A stretch of DNA of 39,693 nt from Variovorax soli NBRC 106424 (GTDB lineage: Bacteria; Pseudomonadota; Gammaproteobacteria; Burkholderiales; Burkholderiaceae_C): positions 1 through 39,693 of the forward strand of contig NZ_BCUU01000049.1 of the NCBI RefSeq assembly GCF_001591385.1, in the 5' to 3' direction. Position numbers and translations under genes: made by a program. Below the pieces are notes generated by a model. It saw only the letters and a list, made by a program, of their open reading frames with translations, did not search any database and was not told the DNA's origin. Below are positions 28,114 through 36,023 of the stretch, one piece after another; position 1 is the stretch's first letter, and each line of letters starts with the position of its first letter.

Positions 28114-28156
28114 AAAACAAAATGGGGCCCGTGCGCCAAAGCACAAGCCCCATTTT
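28114..28156 (-). terminator. Intrinsic terminator of tig
   Basis: A 10-bp stem AAAATGGGGC/GCCCCATTTT (28119-28128 with 28147-28156) has an inner GTGC/GCAC pair. On the minus strand it continues into ATTTTGTTTTGGG. It lies 23 bases after the tig stop and overlaps a candidate clpP promoter. Confidence 0.85.
28120..28147 (-). promoter_or_regulatory. Sigma-32-like promoter of clpP inside the tig terminator
   Basis: On the minus strand CTTGTGC (28141-28147) is followed after 13 bases by CCCCATTT (28120-28127), a full match to the sigma-32 -10 CCCCATNT. The -35 keeps the core CTTG. Spacing equals that of the lon candidate. Because the site lies in a palindrome, part of the match may be imposed by the hairpin. 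Confidence 0.5.
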
Positions 28157-28179
28157 CGAATGAGGGACAGGGCCGGGCT

Positions 28180-29493
28180 TCAGCCCTGCTGCGCCATCAG
28201 TTCGTCGAAGGAAACGGCCTTTTCGGTGACCTTGGCCTTGGACAGCACGAAGTCGGTCACGTTGTTCTCGATGACCACCGCCTCGACCTCGCCCAGGCGG
28301 TTGGCATCGCTGAAGTACCAGCGCACCACGTCGGCCGGCTTCTCGTAGCTGGCGGCCAGCTCGTCCACGTGGGCCTTGATCTGCTCGGGCTTGGCCTGCA
28401 GCTCGTTGGCGCGCACCAACTCGGCCACCACCAGACCCAGGCGCACGCGGCGCTCGGCTTGCGGGCGGAAGACTTCGTCGGGGATCGGGGCCTTGTCGGC
28501 GTCCTTGATGCCGCGCTGCTTGAGTTCGGCGCGGGCGCCTTCCACCATGCGGGCGATCTCGGACTGCACGCTGGCGTTGGGCAGGTCGAGTTCGGCGTTG
28601 GCCACCAGGGCGTCCATGACGGCGTTCTTGTTGCGCGCCAGCAGGCGGAACTTGACTTCGCGCTCCAGGTTCTTCTTGATGTCGGCGCGCAGGCCTTCGA
28701 CGGTGGCGTCGGCAATGCCCAGCGACTTGGCCAGCGCCTCGTTCACTTCGGGCAGGTTGCCGGCTTCCAGCTTCTTCACGGTGACCATGAAGTCGGCCTG
28801 CTTGCCGGCCACGTCCTTGCCGTGATAGTCGGCCGGGAACGACAGCGGGAAGGTGCGGCTGTCGCCCACCTTCAGGCCGCGCACGGCGTCTTCGAATTCC
28901 TTGAGCATCTGGCCTTCGCCCACGATGAACTGGAAGTCGTCGGCCTTGCCGCCCTGGAAGGGCTCGCCGTCGATCTTGCCTTCGAAGTCGACGGTGACGC
29001 GGTCGCCGTCCTGCGCCTGGGCGTCAGCCGGGCGCTGCGCAAAGGTGCGGCGCTGCTTGCGCAGGATGTCGATGGTCTTGTCGATGGCTTCGTCGCTCAC
29101 GTCGGCGCTGAGCTTCTCGACGGTGGCGTTGGACAGGTCGTTGATCTTGACCTCGGGGAACACCTCGAACACCGCGTCGAAGGCCACTTCGCCTTCGGCG
29201 GCGCCTTCCTTCTCGGTGATGCGGGGCTGGCCGGCCACGCGCAGCTTGGCTTCGTTGGCGGCTTGCGAGAAGGCCTGGCCGACCTTGTCGTTCATGACCT
29301 CGTAGTGCACCGAGTAGCCGTAGCGCTGGGCCACGACGTTCATCGGCACCTTGCCGGGACGGAAACCGTCCATCTTCACGGTGCGGGCCAGCTTCTTCAG
29401 GCGCGAGTCCACTTCGGACTTGATGACGTCGACGGGCAGCGTCAGCGTGATCTTGCGTTCGAGCTTCTCGAGGGTTTCAACGTTCACGGTCAT
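28180..29493 (-). CDS. tig: Trigger factor
   Basis: 437 residues. Trigger factor binds the ribosome exit tunnel and is a chaperone with peptidyl-prolyl isomerase activity. The ribosome-docking signature GFRPGKVP lies near residue 45. The FKBP-type PPIase domain covers about 155-240 (DRVTVDFEGKIDGEPF). The C-terminal helical chaperone domain fills the rest. The start MTVNVETLEKLERK at 29493 has AAGGAAA upstream. The open frame continues to 29604, but that text (KLVDAPGLGPDARKSV) is a translation of the tRNA-Leu gene and must not be annotated. It heads the tig-clpP-clpX-lon order typical of proteobacteria. Confidence 0.97.
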   Translation of the reverse strand: MTVNVETLEKLERKITLTLPVDVIKSEVDSRLKKLARTVKMDGFRPGKVPMNVVAQRYGYSVHYEVMNDKVGQAFSQAANEAKLRVAGQPRITEKEGAAEGEVAFDAVFEVFPEVKINDLSNATVEKLSADVSDEAIDKTIDILRKQRRTFAQRPADAQAQDGDRVTVDFEGKIDGEPFQGGKADDFQFIVGEGQMLKEFEDAVRGLKVGDSRTFPLSFPADYHGKDVAGKQADFMVTVKKLEAGNLPEVNEALAKSLGIADATVEGLRADIKKNLEREVKFRLLARNKNAVMDALVANAELDLPNASVQSEIARMVEGARAELKQRGIKDADKAPIPDEVFRPQAERRVRLGLVVAELVRANELQAKPEQIKAHVDELAASYEKPADVVRWYFSDANRLGEVEAVVIENNVTDFVLSKAKVTEKAVSFDELMAQQG

Positions 29494-29523
29494 TTGGCTT
29501 TCCTTGTAAGGGGTCTTCTGTAC

Positions 29524-29610
29524 TGGTGCGCGGGGCCGGACTCGAACCGGCACGCTCTTGCGAGCGTCAGGACCTAAACCTGGTGCGTCTACCAATTTCG
29601 CCACCCGCGC
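29524..29610 (-). tRNA. tRNA-Leu(TAG)
   Basis: An 87-base gene with encoded CCA (29524-29526). The acceptor stem GCGCGGG pairs with CCCGCGC, the T-arm contains GGTTCGAGTCC, and the loop GTTTAGG gives anticodon TAG. A GCTCGCAAGAGC long variable arm marks it as class II. It lies 30 bases upstream of the tig start. Confidence 0.95.
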
Positions 29611-29746
29611 TTCGCTTGCGTGACCGCAAGTACAGAAATTCTTCAGGTGCGAGCGCCTTCCAAAAGAAGAAAAGCCGCCCGCGAAATTGGCAACCGCGTA
29701 TTTTAATCGGCTTTGGGGGCGGTTCTTCGGACGCCCGAACGAGACT

Positions 29747-32700
29747 TCAAGACGCCGGTGTTTCTTCGCGCTTCACGCGGAACCACGCCGCGTACATGGC
29801 CGGCAGCGCCAGCAGCGTGAGCACCGTGGCCACGATCAGCCCGCCCATGATCGACACGGCCATCGGGCCCCAGAAGACGCTGCGCGACAGCGGCACCATG
29901 GCCAGCACGGCCGCCGCGGCGGTCAGCACGATGGGCCGCAGGCGGCGCACGGCGGACTCGACGATGGCGTCCCAGGCCGGCACGCCGGCGGCGCGGTCCA
30001 TCTCGATCTGGTCGATCAGGATCACCGAGTTGCGCTGGATCATGCCGCCCAGCGCAATCACGCCCAGCAGCGCCACGAAGCCGAAGGGCCGGTTCGAGAC
30101 CAGCAGCGCGCCGGCCACCCCGGCAATGCCCAGCGGCCCGGTGATGAACACCAGCATGGCCCGGCTGAAGCTGTGCAGCTGCAGCATCAGGAGCGTGAAG
30201 ATGATGAACAGCATGATCGGCACACCCACCACGATCGACGAGGAGCCCTTGCTGCTCTCCTCCACCGCGCCGGCCACCTGGATGCGGTAGCCGGCCCCGC
30301 CGTTGTCCTGCCACCGGGCCTCGAGCTCGCGCAGCGAAGGAAGCAGCTGCTGCGTCACGGTCGCGCCCTGCATCCCTTCGACGATGTCGCCCTGCACGGT
30401 GATGGCGTAGTTGCGCCCCTCGCGCCACATCACGCCGGGCTCCCAGCTGAACACCGGCCTGGCGATCTGCGACAGCGGAATCGAGCGACCCGACGCCGTG
30501 GGCAGGTAGGCGTTGCCGATGTCGGAGATGGCTTCGCGCTCGTCGGGCGTCTGCCGCAGCACGATGTCGATGAGCTTGTCGTTCTCGCGAAACTGGCCCA
30601 CCGTGGTGCCGGTGAACATGGTGCGCGAAGCCTGCGCGATGGCCTGGCTGCTCACGCCAAGCGCGCGCGCCTTGGCCTGGTCGACCTCCAGGCGGATCAC
30701 CTTGACCGACTCGTTCCAGTTGTCGTTGACGCCGCGCATGTTGGGGTTGGCGCGCATCTTCTCCTTCACCTCGTCGGCATAGGCGCGCAGTTGGGCCGGA
30801 TCGCTGCCGATGACGCGGAACTGCACCGGATACTGCACCGGCGGGCCGTTGGGCAGCAGCTTCACGCGGCCGCGCACCTCCGGGAATTCCTCGGCCAGCA
30901 TCGCCGGAAACAGCACCCGCAGGCGCTCGCGCTCCTTCACCCCGCCGCTCAGCACGATGAGCTGCGAGACGTTGGTCTGCGGAAAGACCTGGTCCAGCGG
31001 CAGGTAGAAGCGCGGCACGCCCGAGCCGACCCAGGTGCTCACCGTCTTCACGCCCTCTTCCTTCATCAGCCGCTGCTCGACGCGGCGGGTAACCTCTTCG
31101 TTGGCCGCGAAGGACGTGCCTTCCGGGAACCACAGGTCCACCAGGATCTCGTTGCGGCTGGAGTCGGGGAAGAACTGCTGCTGCACCTTGCCCATGCCCA
31201 CGATGCCCAGCGCGAAGATGGCGATGGTGGCCGCGATGGTCAGCCAGCGATGCTTCACGCACCAGTTCACTGCGGCGCGGAAGGTGTTGTAGAAGCGCGT
31301 GTCGAACAGCTCGTGCGGCGGCGCGTCGGGGTCGTGCGGCTTGACCTTGAGGATGAGCGTGCCCAGGTACGGGACGAAGTACACCGACACCAGCCACGAC
31401 AGCACCAGCGCAATCACCGTGACGAAGAAGATGGCGAAGGTGTACTCGCCCACGGTCGACTTGGCCAGGCCGATGGGCAGGAAGCCGGCCGCGGTGATGA
31501 GCGTGCCGGTGAGCATCGGCTTGGCCGTCACGTCGTAGGCGAAGGTGGCGGCGCGGACCTTGTCGTAGCCCTCTTCCATCTTCCGCACCATCATTTCCAC
31601 GGCAATGATGGCGTCGTCCACCAGCAGACCCAGCGCAATGATCAGCGAGCCCAGCGAAATCTTGTGCAGGCCCACGCCGAAGTAGTTCATCGCCAGGAAG
31701 GTCAGCGCCAGCACCAGCGGAATGGTGATGGCCACCACCAGGCCCGGGCGCACGTCCACGTACCAGCCCAGCCGTCCGCCCTTGTGCAGACCCAGCGAGA
31801 TGAAGCTCACCGCCAGCACGATGGCCACGGCCTCGATCAGCACCCGGACGAACTCGTTGACCGAGGTGGCCACCGCCACCGGCTGGTCCTGCACCTGCGC
31901 CAGGCGCATGCCGGCCGGCAGGCGCCTGCCGATCTCGTCGGTGGCGGCGCGCAGCGACTTGCCCAGCGCGATGATGTCGCCGCCCTTGGTCATGGCCACG
32001 CCCAGCGCGATCACGTCACGGCCCTGGTGCCGCACCTTGACCTGGGGCGGATCGACATAGCCCCGATGCACTTCGGCGATATCGCCCAGGCGCAGCTGGT
32101 TGCCCGAGCTGCCGCGGATGGGCATGGCGCGCAGTTGCTCCACATCGGAGAACTGGCCGGCCACGCGCACCTGCACGACGTCCTTCGGACTCTGGATGGT
32201 GCCCGCGCTCTCCACCGCGTTCTGCGTGCCCAGCTGCTGCAGCACGGCATTGAAGTCCAGGCCCAGCTGCGCCAGGCGCTTTTGCGAGACCTCGATGTAG
32301 ACCTTCTCGTCCTGCACGCCGAACTGCTCGACCTTGGCCACGTCCTTCACGCGCAGCAGCTTCTGGCGCACGTCGTCAGCCATCGCCTTCACCTCGGCCG
32401 GCGAGAAGCCGTCGGCCTCCAGCGCGTAGATCACGCCGTAGACGTCGCCGAATTCGTCGTTGAAGAACGGCCCCTGGATGCCGCCGGGCAAGGTGGTGCG
32501 CATGTCGCCGACCTTCTTGCGCACCGAATACCAGACGTCGGGCACCTCGCTGGGCCGCGAGTTGTCCTTGATCTGGAAGATGATCTGCGACTCGCCCGGC
32601 TTGGAATAGCTGCGGATGATGTCGGCGTAAGGCACCTCCTGCAGCGTGCGCTCGATCTTGTCGGTGACCTGCTCGGCCACCTGCTGCGCGGTGGCGCCCG

Positions 32701-32899
32701 GCCAGTAGGTACGCACCACCATGGCACGGAAGGTGAAGGGCGGGTCCTCGTCCTGCCCCAGCTGGAAGTAGGACGCCAGGCCCAGCACCATCAGCACCAC
32801 CATCAGGTAGCGCGTCAGCGGCTCGTGGTCGAGCGCCCATTTGGAAAGATTGAAGCCGTTCTTGCGCGGCACGCCGCCGGCGGCGTTGTCGGACGTCAT
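29747..32899 (-). CDS. RND efflux transporter, inner membrane permease
   Basis: 1050 residues, the usual size of an AcrB-like HAE1 pump. It exports drugs or other hydrophobic compounds using proton motive force. TM1 is near residues 29-46. The first periplasmic loop (about 47-345) is followed by six helices, with the proton-relay aspartates Asp428-Asp429 in LGLLVDDAIIAVEMM. The second half repeats the layout, ending TLLALPAMYAAWF. The NSRPSEVPDVWYSVRKK-type text and VEMMVRKMEEG place it nearer to the TriC/VexF-like branch than to AcrB, an impression without alignment. The membrane fusion gene precedes it by 13 bases. No outer-membrane channel gene is adjacent, so a TolC-like partner must be elsewhere. 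Substrate unknown. Confidence 0.93.
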   Translation of the reverse strand: MTSDNAAGGVPRKNGFNLSKWALDHEPLTRYLMVVLMVLGLASYFQLGQDEDPPFTFRAMVVRTYWPGATAQQVAEQVTDKIERTLQEVPYADIIRSYSKPGESQIIFQIKDNSRPSEVPDVWYSVRKKVGDMRTTLPGGIQGPFFNDEFGDVYGVIYALEADGFSPAEVKAMADDVRQKLLRVKDVAKVEQFGVQDEKVYIEVSQKRLAQLGLDFNAVLQQLGTQNAVESAGTIQSPKDVVQVRVAGQFSDVEQLRAMPIRGSSGNQLRLGDIAEVHRGYVDPPQVKVRHQGRDVIALGVAMTKGGDIIALGKSLRAATDEIGRRLPAGMRLAQVQDQPVAVATSVNEFVRVLIEAVAIVLAVSFISLGLHKGGRLGWYVDVRPGLVVAITIPLVLALTFLAMNYFGVGLHKISLGSLIIALGLLVDDAIIAVEMMVRKMEEGYDKVRAATFAYDVTAKPMLTGTLITAAGFLPIGLAKSTVGEYTFAIFFVTVIALVLSWLVSVYFVPYLGTLILKVKPHDPDAPPHELFDTRFYNTFRAAVNWCVKHRWLTIAATIAIFALGIVGMGKVQQQFFPDSSRNEILVDLWFPEGTSFAANEEVTRRVEQRLMKEEGVKTVSTWVGSGVPRFYLPLDQVFPQTNVSQLIVLSGGVKERERLRVLFPAMLAEEFPEVRGRVKLLPNGPPVQYPVQFRVIGSDPAQLRAYADEVKEKMRANPNMRGVNDNWNESVKVIRLEVDQAKARALGVSSQAIAQASRTMFTGTTVGQFRENDKLIDIVLRQTPDEREAISDIGNAYLPTASGRSIPLSQIARPVFSWEPGVMWREGRNYAITVQGDIVEGMQGATVTQQLLPSLRELEARWQDNGGAGYRIQVAGAVEESSKGSSSIVVGVPIMLFIIFTLLMLQLHSFSRAMLVFITGPLGIAGVAGALLVSNRPFGFVALLGVIALGGMIQRNSVILIDQIEMDRAAGVPAWDAIVESAVRRLRPIVLTAAAAVLAMVPLSRSVFWGPMAVSIMGGLIVATVLTLLALPAMYAAWFRVKREETPAS

Positions 32900-32912
32900 C
32901 GTGGCGGCCCCT

Positions 32913-34097
32913 TCAGCGCGTGGCGGCGTTGGCGGTGCCCAGACCCGCGCCGGGCGCCGGCGCAGACTTGTCGGCGACCGGTTCCGCCTTGCTGTACTTG
33001 TCGCGGTAGATGCTCACCTTCTGCCCGGCAGACAGCACATGCACGCCCGCCGACACCACCAGCATGCCCGGCGCCACGCCGGATGCGATCACCGCCTCGT
33101 TGCCGTCCGCGGTGGCCACCTGCACCGGCTGCGAACGCACCGTCATGCTCGCCTTGTCGAGCACCCAGACCGCCGTGCCCTGCCCTTCCTGGCGCAGCGC
33201 GCTGGTCGGCAGCTTGATCACCTGGGCACCCACCAGCGACAGGGCTTTGGGCTGCACATAGACGGTGGCGCCCAGCGGCGGCGCGCTGGCGGCGTCGATG
33301 GCGACCTTGACCGTGTACGTGCGTGTGACCGCATCGGCCGCGGCGGCCACCTCGCGCACCGTGCCTTCCAGCGCCGGCGCGCCGCTCGACCAGCTTCGAA
33401 CCGTGACCGCAGAGCCGGTCCTGATCAGCGAGGCGCGGTCTTCGGGCACGGCAAACACCACGTCGCGCGCGCCGTCGTTGGCGATGCGCACGACCGGCGT
33501 ACCCGCGCTCACCACCTGCCCGGGCTCGGCCTCGATTGCGGTGACGACGCCGGCCACGTCGGCCACCAGGTTGGTGTAGCGCGCCTGGTTGCCTTGCGAG
33601 GCCACCTGGGCCTGCGCCTGTTCCAGTTGCGCCTGGGCGGCCTTGTAGGTGCTGTCGCGGCGCTGCAGTTCCGCCTCGCTGATGAAGTTCTGCGCGCGCA
33701 AACCCTGGTAGCGCTTGAGGTCGGCCGCCGCCAGGTCGCGGTTGGTCAGCGCGGCATTGGCCTGGGCGCGGGCGGCCTCGGCTGCCAGTTGATAGTCCTT
33801 GGGGTCGAGCTGCGCGAGCACGGCGCCCGGCTGCACATGCTGGCCCACCTCGGCCTGGCGGCGCGTGATCTTGCCGGCCACCCGGAAGCCCAGGCGGCTT
33901 TCGACGCGCGCCTTGACCTCGCCCGCGAATTCCGGCGCGGTGCCGTAGGCGGAACTGCCGACTTCGACCACCTTGACCGCGCGCACCGGCTCGGGCGGCG
34001 GGGGTGCCTGCTTGCAGGCGGCCAGGCCAACGGCCAGCACAAGGGCGGCGCCCACGTTTCTGAACAACAAGGTGGCGGAACGAGTCGGCACGGTCAT
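32913..34097 (-). CDS. RND efflux periplasmic adaptor (membrane fusion) lipoprotein
   Basis: 394 residues. A signal sequence with lipobox GLAAC puts the lipidated cysteine at residue 28, so it is anchored to the periplasmic side of the inner membrane. The body shows the barrel-sandwich/lipoyl halves (FRVAGKITRRQAEVGQHVQPG and VTAIEAEPGQVV), an alpha-hairpin of about 100-160 rich in A and Q (AAQAQLEQAQAQV), and a beta-barrel domain. This is the HlyD/AcrA family. It bridges the RND permease and an outer-membrane channel. A weak ribosome site precedes the ATG. The operator-like dyads at 34126-34152 lie just upstream and may control the operon. Confidence 0.92.
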   Translation of the reverse strand: MTVPTRSATLLFRNVGAALVLAVGLAACKQAPPPPEPVRAVKVVEVGSSAYGTAPEFAGEVKARVESRLGFRVAGKITRRQAEVGQHVQPGAVLAQLDPKDYQLAAEAARAQANAALTNRDLAAADLKRYQGLRAQNFISEAELQRRDSTYKAAQAQLEQAQAQVASQGNQARYTNLVADVAGVVTAIEAEPGQVVSAGTPVVRIANDGARDVVFAVPEDRASLIRTGSAVTVRSWSSGAPALEGTVREVAAAADAVTRTYTVKVAIDAASAPPLGATVYVQPKALSLVGAQVIKLPTSALRQEGQGTAVWVLDKASMTVRSQPVQVATADGNEAVIASGVAPGMLVVSAGVHVLSAGQKVSIYRDKYSKAEPVADKSAPAPGAGLGTANAATR

Positions 34098-34125
34098 GAG
34101 GACACCTGATGCGGCATGAAGAATG

Positions 34126-34152
34126 GGTCATTAATGACCGGGCGGTTAGTAA
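34126..34152. promoter_or_regulatory. TetR-type operator candidate upstream of the efflux operon
   Basis: Two overlapping dyads are visible. One is the perfect 14-base palindrome GGTCATTAATGACC (34126-34139). The other is TTAATGACCG (34131-34140) with CGGTTAGTAA (34143-34152) around GG, matching at eight of ten positions per arm. This form is typical of TetR/AcrR repressor sites before RND operons. It also lies between the divergent pump and hpnC genes. Confidence 0.6.
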
Positions 34153-34212
34153 TCTAGGGTAAACCTGAATCCGTGTCAACGCGCAAAGAGGGGATGCGCC
34201 CGCTGCTCCACA

Positions 34213-35115
34213 ATGCGCGGCGTGCCGGTTTCTCCTTCTCCATCCGCCCCGCCTCCCGAGCCCGCCGTGGCAGGGCAGCACTACGAAAACTTTCCTGTCG
34301 CCTCCTGGGTCTGCCCGCCGCACCTGCGCGCGCCCATCGCGGCCATCTATTCGTTTGCGCGCACGGCCGACGACATTGCCGACGAAGGCGATGCGAGCCC
34401 CGCGGAGCGCCTGGCCCAACTGGGCGCCTACCGCGCCGATCTCGCCTTGGCGGCCCGCGGCGAAGCCGTTTCGGCGCAATGGCCCGGCGTTTTCGGGCCA
34501 CTGGCCAGGATCATCGAGCAGTACGCGCTGCCCGAATCCCTGCTGGCCGACCTGCTCTCGGCCTTTGCGCAGGACATCGAGAAGACGCGCGACGCCAGCG
34601 CCTACGCCGGCCGCAGCGAACTGCTGGACTACTGCGCACGCTCGGCCAACCCGGTGGGCCGGCTGCTGCTGCACCTGTACGGCGTGCACGATGCCGATGC
34701 GCTGCGCCGAAGCGATGACATCTGCACCGCCCTGCAGCTGGCCAACTTCTGGCAGGACCTGAGCGAGGACCTGCCGCGCGGGCGCCACTACCTGCCCGAC
34801 GCGGAGCTGGAAGCCCATGGCCTCTCGCGCGAGCAGCTGCGCCAGTTCCGCCCGCTGGCCGACGCGCCGCCGCCACCGGCCGCGCTGGCCATGATGGAAG
34901 AGCTTGTGCACTGGACGCGCGCCCTCATGAACGAAGGCGCACCGCTCGTGCACCGCCTGCCCGGGCGCGTCGGCTGGGAGCTGCGCTTCGTCGTGCAGGG
35001 CGGCCTGGCCATCCTCGACAAGATCCAGGCCCAGGGCTTCGACAGCTTTTCGCGCCGGCCGACCGTCCGCAAGCGGGATGTGCCCCGCATGGCCTGGCGC
35101 GCGCTGCGCATGTAG
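34213..35115 (+). CDS. hpnC: Squalene synthase HpnC (hydroxysqualene-forming branch)
   Basis: 300 residues of the trans-isoprenyl diphosphate synthase head-to-head fold. In the HpnCDE route HpnD makes presqualene diphosphate, HpnC converts it to hydroxysqualene and HpnE reduces that to squalene. The N-terminal HYENFPVASWVCPPHLR is typical of HpnC. The first Asp-rich motif is ARTADDIADE (about 50-59) and the second is LANFWQDLSED. The first ~20 residues are Pro/Ser-rich and poorly conserved, so the real start could be slightly later. No ribosome site is obvious. It is divergent from the efflux operon and 68 bases before hpnD. Confidence 0.9.
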   Translation: MRGVPVSPSPSAPPPEPAVAGQHYENFPVASWVCPPHLRAPIAAIYSFARTADDIADEGDASPAERLAQLGAYRADLALAARGEAVSAQWPGVFGPLARIIEQYALPESLLADLLSAFAQDIEKTRDASAYAGRSELLDYCARSANPVGRLLLHLYGVHDADALRRSDDICTALQLANFWQDLSEDLPRGRHYLPDAELEAHGLSREQLRQFRPLADAPPPPAALAMMEELVHWTRALMNEGAPLVHRLPGRVGWELRFVVQGGLAILDKIQAQGFDSFSRRPTVRKRDVPRMAWRALRM

Positions 35116-35183
35116 CAGATGCAGTCAGGAAGGGGGCCTTCGCGGCAACCGCGACAATCGCAGCCTCGAAGTCCCATCCACCG

Positions 35184-36023
35184 ATGACCCCAGAACAATA
35201 CGTCCAGGAAAAAGCCGCGGCCTCGGGCAGCAGCTTCTACTACGCCTTTCTCTTCCTGCCCCAGCCGCGCCGCGCCGCCATCACCGCCTTCTATGCCTTC
35301 TGCCGGGAGGTGGACGACGTGGTGGATGAAGTCAGCGACCCCGGCGTGGCCGCCACCAAGCTCGCCTGGTGGCAGAGCGAAGTGGCGCAGGCATTTGCCG
35401 GCCAGCCGCACCATCCGGTAATGCAGGCACTGATGCCGCACGTGGGCCCCTTCGGCATCGAGGAGCGCCAGCTGCAGGAGATCATCCGCGGCTGCCAGAT
35501 GGACCTGGAGCAGACGCGCTACCTCGACTTTCCCGGCCTCGCGCGCTACTGCCACCTGGTGGCCGGCGTGGTGGGCGAAGTGGCGGCGCGCATCTTCGGC
35601 CAGACCGTGGCCGCCACCACGGAATACGCGCACAAGCTGGGCCTGGCGCTGCAGCTCACCAACGTGATCCGCGACGTGGGCGAAGACGCCATGCGCGGTC
35701 GCATCTACCTGCCGGTCAACGAGCTGCAGCAGTTCGACGTGAAGGCGCACGAGATTCTCGGCCGCGTGTATTCCGACCGCTTCGTGGCGCTGATGCGTTT
35801 CCAGGCCGAACGCGCCCATCGCGCCTACGACGAGGCCCTGGCGCTTTTGCCGGCGGCCGACCGGCGCAGCCAGAAGCCCGGGCTGATGATGGCCAGCATC
35901 TACCGCACGCTGCTGCGCGAGATCGAACGCGACAGCTTCCAGGTGCTGAACCAGCGCGTCAGCCTCACGCCGCTGCGCAAGCTCTGGCTGGCCTGGCGCG
36001 TGCAGGCCCTGGGCCGGCTGTGA
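35184..36023 (+). CDS. hpnD: Presqualene diphosphate synthase HpnD
   Basis: 279 residues. It condenses two farnesyl diphosphates into presqualene diphosphate in the cytoplasm or at the membrane face. The start MTPEQYVQEKAAASGSSFYYAF is characteristic. The two Asp-rich motifs are REVDDVVDE (about 41-49) and NVIRDVGED (about 160-168), followed by RGRIYLPVNEL. Phytoene synthase is a close homologue, but the flanking hpnC and hpnE support the squalene role. Its TGA overlaps the hpnE GTG start by two bases, indicating translational coupling. Confidence 0.93.
   Translation: MTPEQYVQEKAAASGSSFYYAFLFLPQPRRAAITAFYAFCREVDDVVDEVSDPGVAATKLAWWQSEVAQAFAGQPHHPVMQALMPHVGPFGIEERQLQEIIRGCQMDLEQTRYLDFPGLARYCHLVAGVVGEVAARIFGQTVAATTEYAHKLGLALQLTNVIRDVGEDAMRGRIYLPVNELQQFDVKAHEILGRVYSDRFVALMRFQAERAHRAYDEALALLPAADRRSQKPGLMMASIYRTLLREIERDSFQVLNQRVSLTPLRKLWLAWRVQALGRL

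Noticed and set aside
29494..29604. N-terminal extension of trigger factor
   Set aside because: The extra residues (KLVDAPGLGPDARKSV...) are a translation of the tRNA-Leu(TAG) gene. The trigger factor start at 29493 has its own ribosome site.
29687..33217. 1176-residue plus-strand open frame opposite the RND gene
   Set aside because: Antisense shadow with low-complexity H/R/Q-rich text. The RND permease on the other strand is unmistakable.
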